NCBI RefSeq assembly: GCF_000001735.4
Contig: NC_003074.8
Coordinates: forward strand, 5,766,101 to 5,830,100
Direction of reading: 5' to 3'
DNA length: 64,000 bases
From: Arabidopsis thaliana
Lineage: Eukaryota > Streptophyta > Magnoliopsida > Brassicales > Brassicaceae
The translations under genes were made by a program, and so were the position numbers. The notes beneath the pieces were generated by a model, which saw nothing but the letters and a program-made list of their open reading frames with translations, was not told where the DNA came from and did not search any database. Shown here piece after piece: positions 43,278 to 54,947 of the stretch; position 1 is the first letter of the stretch; each line of letters begins with the position of its first letter.

Positions 43278-46200
43278 TCAAGCACCATTTATTCTTCCTC
43301 TAGTGAATCTCTCTAACCTCTTAGAATCAAGATTAACGTCCAGCTTCAAAGGATCCAACGACAGCTTCGAGCGTAAAAATACATCGAGGTTAAACCCGCT
43401 CCCAGTTTCAATGTCCTCGCGTCCCGCAGAGCTCTCGGGTTGCTGATTGGATTGGCTATCTTTGGTTCTATTCATGTTTCTAAGAGTAGTAGTTAATCTG
43501 TTGTTGTCATTGTTCTGACCAAAGTTCAAGAGCCTTTTAACGGTGTCTAAAGCCGGGTCAATAATATCCAAGAATCCTGTGACCCACGAAGCATCATCAA
43601 CAACCTCTGTGCGCTGTTTTGCAATGAAGTAAAGATTAATATATAAACTCTACAAGAAGAACCTGCTATAATATCAAGAATGTGTACAAGAGCTTACTTG
43701 TTGAAAATAGAGGTTACGGATTTCTTCAGCACGTTCGGTGTCTCCTTGATCTTCCTCAAGTTGTGCCCATGTCATCCATGTAACGTAGCTTTGTGAGTTA
43801 ATGTTCAATGAAGATCTGAATAATCTTCTTGCTGCTGATAAGTTTCCTGCTCTCTGCTCGAGAACTCCCCACGCCTGTAGAGACAAAGAATTTGTTTCAG
43901 CATCCTCCAATAATATGCTAATGATTTAGCAAACTTGCCAGCTAATTTATGATTCAAATGTTTTTGGCTAGCAAGTCTTATTCCCTCGTTTTTACAATGT
44001 TTATGTTCATTCGCTGAGAGGACAGCGAGAAGAATTTATTAGTTATACCTGTAGACAGCGAGAAGCACTTTCGGTATTTGCATCAATGGAGAGAGCTCTT
44101 TGGTAAAGTTCTCTAGCTGTTGTTGTGTTTCCTTCTTTCCATTCCATCCAACCCCAAGCCTAAACCGGAATACACTTTCACCAATCATTTCCCCTTTCAT
44201 ACACGATTGTAAAGACTCTTGAATTCGCTAGCCAGATAGAACTGGGTAAAACTAAAGTCTGCTAAGTGTTAATTTACAAGATAAACCAATAAAACGGGCG
44301 TAAAGAACTATTAGCAAAATCTAAAGCTCAAACTTTAAGGAAAACGTATAAACAAAACCTATTTGAGCAGATCAATCATGTAAAGAGCAACCAAACTGAA
44401 TCTTGTATACTTACAATCCAAACAGGTTGATGTCTAGGATCGAGCTCTGATGCTCTCCTTAGTAAAGCCCGGGCAAGATTAGCAGATGAATGTTTGTACT
44501 CCAGTAAGCCAAGGGACTGAAGGAGAACAGGGTCTCTAGGATTTAGCGCATGACCTATCTTCAGGAGCTTTCTTCCACGCTCAACATTACCTACTCCAGC
44601 TTCAAACACCCCCCATACGTGCCACGCAAATCTATTCTTGGGGCTTGCCTGGACAGCTTTCTGTGAAAAAATAAAATACGCTTTCATATGTAGCTCGATC
44701 GCTTAACAGGCAGTAAGTCATTCCTGGGATGAATATACAGCCTCCACTGCTTTGACCTCATTGTGAATGACAAATATAAAAAAGGATGTAGCAGTTAGTA
44801 GTTACCTCAAAAAGCTTTCTAGCAGCTGGGTATCTTTCCTGCTGTATTTCCAACTGTGCCCATGCCTGTTCATAAATTGAACATTTAGTAAGAAAAGGGA
44901 AGCTCATTCATAACTACAAGCAGCCTTTTAGAAACTAAATTATGTGACTGATGAGGAAAATACAGGGGGGGCCAGAATGTGGTTCCATGAAAATGGCAGT
45001 AGCTCCAGTAGCATTCTCTTTTTACACAATTATCTAAGAGGATTAATCACAGGATGCAGCTTTATGGAATGGCATTGTCCTAGTTGGCTAGTTCTCATCG
45101 TAAACATGCTGATGATACAAAACACTTACCAACCAACTGGCACAACTCCTTGAATTGCATATAGTCGCCTGCTTGAACAGGTACCTTGCCTGTTCATACC
45201 GGCCAGCTTTGGCCTCCAACAAGGCAAGTGTTTGGTAGATATACTCGTTTCTGCCACAAAACTTGAGGCCTTTGGCTAGAAGATTCCTTGCTTTACTTAT
45301 ATTTCCTTGTTTTATCTCCAGGTTTGCCCATCCATGCCAGGCTGCTACATGCTTCTTGTCAGCCACCGTGGCTGCATCAAACAACTCCCTGGCTCTTCTT
45401 ACATTTCCCAACCTGTTTTCCAGGACAGCCCAACACTGTTTCAAAGTAGACAGGTACAAGATATGCATGAGAAACAAAAAGTTGGCTTCAAGTGTTTCCT
45501 TCAAAACTCATGTCAAAATCAAATTAAAAGCCAAGCAGCACCTGCCAAATGTATGAATTCTCTCCTTGTGTAGATTGACACCCTTTTTCATACAGGATTC
45601 GAGCTTCAGCTAACTTGGATTGTTTGCTTAGTATCTTCCCCAATGCCACGTACGGTCTCCCATCCTCCGGCCAGTAAGCTATGCACTTAAAACCCAACAA
45701 CACAGGATTAGATTCAGTACCATGTTCAACTTGCTACATCTATCTCTCTTTTTCAAAGTCTAGCGATCATTCATCAAGAAGCTAACTATCAACGAATCAT
45801 TAGAAACCTGAGAGCCATTCTCTAATTTCATACTATACTACACATTGATTGTTGGAACAATCAGAATTGCATAATCATACACTGAATGATCACGACCAAA
45901 CAGCAGAAGACAGCGATGTTACTTACCTTCTCTAGAATCTTCTCGGCGTCTTTGTATCTGAAATTTCTCGCCAAAACCTTTGCTTTGTACAGAGACAAGT
46001 CCAAATTCACCGCAAGCGGTCTCTCTTGAGCTCTTGCAGCAGCAGCGGCTGAAGATGACGACGACGATTCCGATCTCTCCGGCTCAAATATCGGCATCTT
46101 CTTAGCTATATTACTCAGACCAGCATCGATCCTCGCTGGATACTTTTTTCCCTCTTCCTCACTAGATTCCTTATCGGAATTCTCCAACAACGGCCGTCGA

Positions 46201-46505
46201 ACTACTAATACTCCCTCCTCCGTGTTAGATTCCTCTCCCTCGCCATTGGCAGATTCCTTTTGCGGCGAAAATACACCTGAAGAAGACCTGTCGACGACTG
46301 CATACAGATACGTGTTCTTAGATGAGAAAGTAGGATGACTGAGAAACGATTGACCGGAGATTCCATGAGTTCCGATGTGGATTTTCGTCGGTGACTTACA
46401 GAGATTCTCAGGAATTTGAGGAGTGAGAAACGATAGCGAGAATGAAGAAGTATTGGCCGGAGAAGGAGATGAAGACGAAGAATTCGGCACGAAGAAGAAG
46501 TGCAT
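43278..46505 (-). CDS. HCF107: Chloroplast RNA-binding HAT/TPR-like protein HCF107
   Basis: Eight exons, 45927-46505, 45542-45685, 45130-45435, 44806-44865, 44415-44660, 44049-44159, 43698-43874 and 43278-43613, all in phase 0, give 652 residues, the known length. The first 70 residues are rich in Ser, Pro and Phe, suiting a chloroplast transit peptide. From about 175 to 540 there is a series of half-a-TPR (HAT/RTPR) repeats, seen in words such as CWAVLENRLGNVRRARELFD, AWHGWANLEIKQGNISKARN, AWAQLEIQQERYPAARKLFE and AWGVLEQRAGNLSAARRLF. HCF107 binds the psbH 5' leader as a sequence-specific protein, protecting the RNA and helping translation, and so is needed for photosystem II. Several introns fall at repeat boundaries. 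Confidence 0.95.
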
Positions 46506-48647
46506 TGTTTAAAAAAGCTTTAACTGATAAAACCGTTTGTGAGCTTTTTCATGGAGGAGAGACGGAGAAGCTAGGCGGGCTCGGGGAAGAAGAATGATGG
46601 TCATGAAAAGTACGATGTTACCCTTATATTAATCTCAGCTTTTATGTATATTGTAATGTTACGTTAAGGGTGATTTGGTAATACATCGGAGAATACGACT
46701 GTGCAATAACCGGCCACGTTGCTAAAGTTTTTGGATGGCTTAGCTGAATTGGATTTCAGTGACACGTGGTAATATCTTATTGGTTTGATGCTCTGAGGGA
46801 GATTCTTAGCCAAAAAATCAGTAGAACTCTGGTATGGATAGGTGCATGATTAAGTTCGTAGTCATCCAATCACAAGAGGTTGGAAATAAATTTTTCTTTT
46901 TCTTCAATTTTAGTTTAGCTATAATTTTTCTATTGTTATAGTTGGAAAATAGTAAGAAAATTTCCACCAGAAGACTGCATATAACGATGAAAAAACATGA
47001 CAAATATGGTACTATTGAACTATATTAGATAACTTTTTGCGTTTAGGACCAGAAAAAAAACACCATGCTTTGGTGGCTTGGTGCAAAGCCTTTGCGTATC
47101 AAAGGAAGCTAAGGCTTCCAGAGCTATAAAAGTTGTCAAAAACCAGCTATGTGATATTCAACAAAACGGAATGCAAATGGATCATGTATAGTACAATGCG
47201 TGGATTATGCAAATTAATGATTGATACGTACGTATCAATCTGGACCGAAATAAAACTTCTTTTTTTTTTTACGACCGAACATAACTTACGTATCTAATAT
47301 GTTTGATATGCAAAGCAGCCCAAACAAGACCGTATATAAAATATACACAGTTATTTCTAGCAAAACTTGTGGCCTTAGCTTGGCAGCCCCGGAAAAATAT
47401 GTAAGTATTATCGGAAAAGAATTGTTACGTTACTCGAAGCCGACCGTATGTATTTCTTATGAAAATCTGTCGGAAAACATAAACGTTGACTTGTGATTTA
47501 AATACGGTCTACATGATTCTGTACACAAAAAATGATCTAGATGATAACATAAGAAAAAACAAAAACAAGGACGAATAAGAAGAAATGTAAATATATATAA
47601 ATGATAAATTTTGATAAGAACGTTAACCTATTCTTTGTATTTAATATCTGTCAATCCAGTTACAATGAATTAAAACCTTAACCTGATAAGACTGGAATTA
47701 CAATTCTCCATTTTTATCACACAAGAACAGAGCACACAAGGCCTAATTCTCCTCACAACAACAATGATCACGCATGATAAATCTCTATCCTTCATTTCTA
47801 TCTCTATTTAAACTCGATCTTTATTCTTCTCTTTAGCTCTTCACTCGTGCCTAATTCCCTCTCACATGTGCTCTTATCACATTTATTACAGGACGACTAT
47901 GGTCAATTTATTTTACAAACTTTTATTATGGATTCCAAATTTCATTAAAAGTCACAGTATACCAATATGTTTTTACATTTTTATTGTATTCCTATGCATA
48001 AGTCAAATAAGGATGATATTCTCGTAGACACTTATAGTAGAGGCTAGAGCAAATAATGAAAATGATAGTGGGGATTTTGCATTGAATGTGGCTACCAAAT
48101 CCAAAGTAGTTGAGAAGCTCTAAATGTAGAACAAAGTACGATATATATTCTTAAATGTAATTACACATCCTCACCGATCCCACTGTGTTTCCTCATAGTT
48201 TTATCGAACTAGTAATTGTTTGTATTTTCTCTGCACGTTCTTATTATACAAAAGTCCTTAGTTCATCAATTCAATTGGTTAGAAAACACATTAGAGTATA
48301 TATTATATATGAGAGAGTGTCGCTATAACTTATACGCTGTATTGTCAGTACGTAAACTAGGTGAACATGGAATTAAATCAAGGATGACAGGTTATGATAG
48401 GAATAGGAGATTAATATTAAAAGAGACAATTGGTATCACTCATTAATTGCTTCGTAGAAAATTTGAGCATGAGAGATTGACATGAGAACATGCGGAGAAA
48501 CGCGGTGTGAAAAAGAGCTTGAAGCTCTCTCAACCATATCTCATAAATGTTCGTTGTACTTGCTATATATAGTGTTATTGGCTTAGTCAATTGAGCTATA
48601 ACAATTGTATAGTGAATAACACGATACTCCAACACTTACTAAAAGAT
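46506..48647. other. Divergent intergenic region, HCF107 and glycine-rich protein gene
   Basis: 2.1 kb between start codons. The HCF107 side is promoter-like; the glycine-rich gene side (48400-48647) has a TATATATA stretch near 48562. The middle is AT-rich. No coding sequence or transposon ends were recognised. Confidence 0.5.
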
Positions 48648-50384
48648 ATGGGGAAAGTATCGTTTGGGTTTTTGGGTTTGATGCTTGTAGTGGTGGTGAT
48701 TGGGGTTGTGGAGTGTAGGAGATTTGAGAAGGAGACGTTAGGAGGTGGTGGTGGTGGTGGACTTGGCGGTGGCTTTGGTGGTGGGAAAGGTTTTGGGGGA
48801 GGAATTGGTGCCGGGGGAGGTTTTGGTGGTGGTGCAGGAGGAGGTGCCGGTGGTGGTTTAGGAGGAGGCGCCGGTGGAGGAGGAGGTATTGGTGGTGGTG
48901 CAGGAGGAGGTGCCGGTGGTGGTTTAGGAGGAGGTGCTGGTGGAGGACTCGGAGGAGGTCATGGTGGAGGTATTGGTGGTGGTGCTGGAGGAGGTGCTGG
49001 TGGAGGACTAGGAGGAGGCCACGGTGGGGGTATTGGTGGTGGTGCCGGAGGAGGTTCTGGTGGAGGACTTGGAGGAGGTATTGGTGGTGGTGCCGGTGGT
49101 GGTGCCGGAGGAGGTGGAGGACTTGGAGGAGGTCATGGTGGAGGTATTGGTGGTGGTGCTGGAGGAGGTGCTGGTGGAGGACTGGGAGGAGGCCACGGTG
49201 GGGGTATTGGTGGTGGTGCCGGAGGAGGTTCTGGTGGAGGACTTGGAGGAGGTATTGGTGGTGGCGCAGGAGGAGGTGCCGGTGGAGGTATGCATGACCA
49301 AAATCTAACTGTAACCATATAAAATGGTTTATAACTATAACCTTTAACCACAAAAAAAAATTAGTTACGTTTAAAAAATATATACTACCGTAAGTGTATC
49401 AAAACCGTACAGTTAAGTAGTTAACCGTATAGTTAAAATCTTAAAAATATAATCGTAAATGTGCAGTTACTAGATCTAAATTCAGTCCACTAATCTTTTT
49501 CCATAAATCAAATCATAAATAGTTTATATAATTATTATTTTTATTCTTACAATTGTATTTTAATGTTCACCATATCTTTTCTTTAGTGTTGTTTTTGTTT
49601 GAAACATGTATTGTTAATAACTCAATCACTATAATTATAACCATTAATTTAATTATTTATTGGTTTATTTAAGAAAACTAAATAGTTGATTTACTATAGA
49701 TATTTTAAGCACATTAATACATATCGTTAATAATTCAATCATTATAATCACGTAAAATAAATATTATTTGAAATATCATTATTTATTTATTTATTATAAA
49801 GGTTAAAAATATAATATTTTCTACTTCATATATTAATTTTATCATAACTATCAAATAACTGTAACCATATTAACTGTATATATAGTTTTTAAAGTTATAA
49901 TTAAAGAAAATTATAACTATAATAGGTTGTTAATAAACAAAAATCGTAATAACCGTAAATGTGGTTATGTCTAGGTGGAGGTGCTGGTGGGGGCGGTGGT
50001 CTTGGAGGAGGACATGGTGGCGGTTTTGGGGGTGGTGCCGGTGGTGGATTAGGTGGCGGTGCCGGCGGAGGTACCGGAGGAGGATTTGGTGGGGGTGCTG
50101 GCGGTGGTGCTGGTGGGGGTGCCGGGGGAGGATTCGGCGGTGGTGCTGGTGGAGGTGCCGGGGGAGGATTTGGCGGTGGTGCAGGAGGAGGTGCTGGTGG
50201 AGGAGCTGGCGGAGGATTTGGTGGTGGTGCAGGCGGAGGTCACGGTGGAGGTGTTGGTGGTGGATTTGGTGGAGGTTCTGGAGGAGGATTTGGTGGAGGT
50301 GCTGGTGGAGGAGCCGGCGGAGGTGCTGGTGGAGGATTTGGTGGTGGTGGTGGTGCAGGTGGTGGATTTGGCGGTGGATTTTAA
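48648..50384 (+). CDS. Secreted glycine-rich protein
   Basis: Two exons, 48648-49287 and 49975-50384, join in phase 1 and give 349 residues. The signal peptide (VSFGFLGLMLVVVVIGVVEC) is followed by a short charged stretch (RRFEKET) and then almost pure glycine repeats, built from GGGAGGG, GLGGGHGGGIGGG and GGGFGGG units. This is a class I-type glycine-rich protein, expected in the cell wall. The repeat unit at DNA level is about 12-60 bases, and larger blocks are duplicated (for example 48957-49107 and 49131-49270). If the intron is not removed the protein ends after 13 odd residues downstream of the repeats. It may be At3g17050, which I vaguely recall being flagged as a possible pseudogene; the reading frame seen here is intact. 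Confidence 0.75.
49290..49973. mobile_element. Possible MITE-derived insertion forming the intron
   Basis: About 684 bases of very AT-rich DNA interrupt the GC-rich glycine repeats. GGTGGAGGT stands directly before (49281-49289) and directly after (49974-49982). The ends are weakly inverted: CATGACCAAAAT at the left against CATAACCACATT at the right when reversed. Inside are many AACCGTA/AGTTA words. A nine-base target repeat suggests a Mutator-like element, but the host sequence is itself repetitive, so chance is possible. Confidence 0.4.
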
Positions 50385-50852
50385 ATTCTAGTAATTGTTC
50401 ATACAAAATCTATTCTTGGCTTGAACTAAGCTAGTGCAAGTTACTTATGTACCAAGTCATATGAAAAGAAAAGTATATCAAATTTATATATCCTTAATTT
50501 TGCATTAGTATGTCTGAAACCCCATAATTTTTTTAATCAGTTCCCAATATTTCACTTTCGTCTTGCTAAACTTATTCGGGAAAATATTTTAAATTTATAG
50601 GATTTAAATTTAGGTTACATATATTATTAAGATGGAAACAATCTTATATAATGTTTGCAAACAACATAAGAGTTTCCAATCACTCTAAGAACATTTTAGA
50701 GTAGAAGTACACAAAAAAAAAAGAGAGAAAACTATTTCGTATAGTATACCGTCGAAGAAAGGATGAAGTACTCTTCTTTCTTCATATGTTTTTTTTCCAA
50801 GCCACACCAAAACGCGAAATGTCAAAAGCCAAACGCGACAGCATAAGGAACT
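50385..50852. other. Convergent intergenic region
   Basis: 3' flanks of the glycine-rich protein gene and the pectinesterase gene. AT-rich, nothing else seen. Confidence 0.4.
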
Positions 50853-52358
50853 CTAAAACTTTTCCTGAAGCCAAACAGGGAGCCAAGAAGTGCCATCAAT
50901 AAAATCAATGGACAAGAAAGACTCAACTTCTTGTTTGGTAAGATCTTTGGCCCAGTCAGATCTCTTTTGCCTCTCAGCTCCTGGTCCATGACATTTATAC
51001 TCCCCATGGTATAGATTCCTGATTGATCAAACCTCAAGAGCATTAGTTTATCTATTAATAAGTCGTCTAAATTAGGTTCAAAAAGTTAATTAATAGAGGA
51101 CTAACTGGGTCGAGCCATGGTAACTCCAGTTTGTCCAACCATCAGGCACAACGGTCTTGGACAAGTAAGTCTTGGCAAAGATGACTCGAGAATAAGGTCC
51201 TTTGGCTCGGCCCAAGTAAACCTCATCAATTCCGTACACTTTGCCTCTTATGAACACGTAACCCGTTTTTTCCTCTGCGCTTTCCCTATGGTGTGCTGTG
51301 ATTGACCCATACGGTTTCACCCTCTTGTCTGATATCACAAATATCTCACAATTCTGTAACAATATTTGGGATTAGTTTTCTTTGATGCTATGGTTTAGAT
51401 AATGTGTATAAAGAGGAAAAACGTACGTTGAAAATGGAAGTTGCGCGACCGAAGATGAAGTCTATGGAGCCTTGGATGTAACACTCATGGTAGTAATGTC
51501 TACCTTTGTTATCAAACAAAGTGTTGTGTAAGCTGTAGAACGCACAATGGTAAAACGCTACTTTGTCAGCAGCCACAAACGCTGCCACCGATTGGTTCTC
51601 AGATGTGAATGCCATTCCGACAGGTGCATCATTCTATATGTGCATCACACCAAGTCATTAGTTGACGTAATTAAAAGGAAAACAAATTTGAATATCTACA
51701 ATTGTTATACGTACTCGGATGCTGATACCAAAAGCGACAAAGTGATTAGCCTCGACTTTGAAAGTAGCTGAAGCAACATTGTCGACCGAACTTTGCGAAG
51801 ATTCGATCACCGTTTTTCCTTTTCCATTACCCCTCATGAATATGAACGGCTTGTTCTCCGGAATGTGCACTCTCTCCCTATATAAATCAACAAATTCAAA
51901 ATCATAAATGTACTATATATTTAGGTAAAGCCATAATTGTATAAGCAATATATAATCGAAACTTGTCTTCAATGACAAGAGCTAGTAATTAGTTTACTAA
52001 AACATAGTAATGTATATAGATTACGGCTTTGTTATATATATAGCATGGTTTAGGCATATCGATACTTTTAAAATTTAAATGGTTAAACCTCTTAAAAGTA
52101 TACGTACTTGTAGATTCCTTTACGGACATGGACAATAATCCAATTAGAGTTACCAACAGGGACAGCATCGATGGCTTTCTGAACCGAAGTGTAGTCTCCT
52201 TTGCCTTCGATATCTACAATTATCGATCTATTTGTCGCGATTTTTTCAGTCAAAAGTGGGGCGTCGAATTTCGTCTTTTGCATTGCTGATGCGTCCGAAC
52301 CCCATATGGACATTACAACTAGGGTTAGGACAAGGATCATTCTTGTTCGATGACCCAT
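50853..52358 (-). CDS. PME29: Pectinesterase (pectin methylesterase, type without pro-domain)
   Basis: Five exons, 52108-52358, 51715-51877, 51427-51633, 51106-51353 and 50853-51018, give 344 residues. A signal peptide (MILVLTLVVMSIWGSDASA) precedes the catalytic beta-helix at once, with no PMEI-like pro-region, so it is a type II enzyme. CE8 motifs are present: GKGDYTSVQKAIDAVP, GNGKGKTVIESS, the Gln/Asp-bearing helix turn QGSIDFIFGRA with the catalytic Asp, and YLGRAKGPYSRVIFA with the binding Arg. It removes methyl esters from wall homogalacturonan. Relatives with this layout are often pollen or floral genes; expression cannot be read here. The symbol comes from memory of the locus (probable pectinesterase 29). 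Confidence 0.92.
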
Positions 52359-53909
52359 TATTTTTTTTATTTTTTCTTGGGGTTTCTACTTTTCTTTTGG
52401 AATGGGGTTATGAGAAAGAGATTATATTGGTGAAGGGAGAGGTTTAATTTAAGAAAACAGGTTTTTAAATTTAGGGTGCTTTGTTGTGTTTGTTTAGTTT
52501 TGGGAGGTAAGGGATTTTGGAGGAAGAAATGGTTTTTACTTGGAATGTTTTGTTTTTTATTTTTAGACATTTATTAAGGATTAATGGACGATAAATACTT
52601 TGAAGTATATTTCTATCTTTGGTAACTAATTACAAAAACAAATTGTGAATGTTGTGTAAATGATACACTGTATAAGCCGCTTATTCATTAATCAACGGTA
52701 ATCAAAGAAGTACCTTAGTCGGGGGCCATTAGAATCTCGTGAAGCCCAATCCACCAATAGAACGTCAATTATTGTCATAATTAATTTCTTATACCCTACA
52801 AAAACATTACTGAAAATCAAAATCTTGATTAAAAAAATTCAATGGATTTATGCATTCTCCATAATATACGATAAAAGTTGTCTCAAAACTTCAATTTGGG
52901 AGTGATATATCATCTTATATGATTCAATCTGTATATGGTTCACAACTTCTTCTCTCATGTTTTTTCTTTTTATTGGTTCACAACTTCACATTCGATGTAC
53001 GTATTACTAGTTTTCAACGTATTAATGTAATTAAGTTAGCAAAATATTTATTGTGTTTAGCTGTAATAAGGGTAGGACCAATATATTCGTTTATAGAAAG
53101 GCTATATTTTGTCCTTAACGAATCCACAAACCTCAAACTTGACGAGGAACATAGGAAAAGAAACCTATAACTTTGATCAGTTTGATGCTACTTTATTAGT
53201 ATCCAACAAAAAAAAAAAAACTATGCTTGTGGAAGTTTACCAGTTACCACTACACTCTACACTCTAGTTGACATTAAATTAAATTAAAGTAATTTTTCGT
53301 ATTATAGTTAAATTACTGCTGCATATATTTTCACAAGAAAGCTTTACGTTTTCTTACCAACAAAAAAAAGCTTTACGTTTACTAATATCACCACATTTAT
53401 TACTCTTAACGGAGACTCTAGCTCCTCAACTTGTGGACCTTTGTATGTTATTGCGGATCTAAAAGAACACAGAGAATTAAGAGAAAGCAATAGAGAGAGT
53501 TTTAGGATGACGAAGGGAAATAGTGAAGTCACAGTGTTGATTCCACATTTGGAAAACAGCTAGGGACATTAATTTCACCGCAAATTCGTATTAATGACTT
53601 CCACCAATATTACTCACTGGAGTCTCTAGAATCTCTACTCGTCTTTTTCTACTAACCCTACACCTTTGGGTCATTGGGTGTATATATTTCTTCTGTTGGA
53701 CTCTGTTTTCTCAATATATTGATAACTATATTCCAATTATTTATATCTTATAGCCTATAGACTATAGATAATGCTTATCTGATTTTTTATTTTATTTTCT
53801 GAAATATGAACCCTCCATTGACGATTGTAACAATGAATGTTTTTTTTTGGGTCTAGCTAGGCCAATTTCTTTTTGCTATTTTCTCACGTTTTAGGCCAAT
53901 GATTGATGA

Positions 53910-53918
<9 letters not shown>

Positions 53919-53940
<22 letters not shown>

Positions 53941-53941
53941 T
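53919..53941. repeat. (AT)n microsatellite
   Basis: A pure AT run of about 23 bases after an A run. Confidence 0.9.
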
Positions 53942-54014
53942 CACGTTTCACTTAAATTTTAGAATATTTTTTCTTTTCTACTTCTTTTAATTCAATTTAA
54001 CCAAGCATTCACAT

Positions 54015-54018
<4 letters not shown>

Positions 54019-54046
<28 letters not shown>
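54019..54046. repeat. (AT)n microsatellite
   Basis: A pure AT run of about 28 bases preceded by CATCAT. Confidence 0.9.
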
Positions 54047-54052
<6 letters not shown>

Positions 54053-54947
54053 TGTTGAAATATTTAATCAAGCATTATTAGTTTATGATAAATTAAAATG
54101 CAGAAAATTGAAATGTTATTTTATAGTATAAGAACAGTAATTAAAAGAGAAGGCTAAAAAATCCAAAATTTGATAATACATTAATAGACATCATGTGGAT
54201 AGATAATATATGTGTGTAGTATATGGATGCAAACGTGAAAATCAACCTAACTGTTTCACATTATCCATGCATGTTGCTTTTACCCATTCTCTGTCTTGTC
54301 TTCTCCATCAACTGTTACCTATAACCATTTATTGAACCAAACCGGTCCACCGGTTCGCTACTTTTATGTAAGCAAATGCGTGATTTCAATTCCCATGTAC
54401 CGCAACTATACTGAAACAAAACAAAACACGAATTTTTTTTGGCTATTTCTCTACAATATAATTGAAAACATATACTTTATCCAACATCATATTAATACAG
54501 ATATATTCGGTTCAGAAACTGTTAACCAACTTTAACCGGAAATATAGTAGTCTTTAAATTAGTATTGGTTGACTTTTTAATAACTAATGTCACATCTCTT
54601 TAGCAAAATTTTATAAATAACGCATATAACATTAGCCACATTAGTAAACCTAGCAATCTGGTTTCGTTTCGTATAATGAGTCGAGAGGATGACTAAACTC
54701 AACCCAAAAAAATCAATAACCTATCGGTTAAAACTAGGTGGGATCTCAAACCAATTTCATGTTTTAAAAATTCTTTTCGGTTGGGATTATTAATGTCACG
54801 AATTCACGGGGACTTTCTTCAGCTTCCTATTTATACATACACTTCCAATTGCAAATACACAAGTCATCTTCTCTCTCTTTTTTTAGTGTGTGCAAAGTCA
54901 TCTTCTCTTTTAATATTTACCTAAAATTCCAAACAAAAGAGAAAGTT

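Larger units (their letters stand above)
52359..54947. other. Divergent 2.6-kb intergenic region
   Basis: Lies between pectinesterase and peroxidase start codons. It is AT-rich with two TA microsatellites (53919-53941 and 54019-54046). No coding sequence or transposon end recognised. Confidence 0.5.

Noticed and set aside
48583-49353. Long His/Leu-rich open frame on the minus strand opposite the glycine-rich gene, and similar frames at 49930-50406
   Set aside because: They are the frame-shifted and antisense readings of GGT/GGA repeats. Repetition of the plus-strand codons keeps other frames open.
52919-53170. An 83-codon plus-strand frame between the pectinesterase and peroxidase genes
   Set aside because: Random-looking composition in AT-rich sequence, with no splice or homology support.
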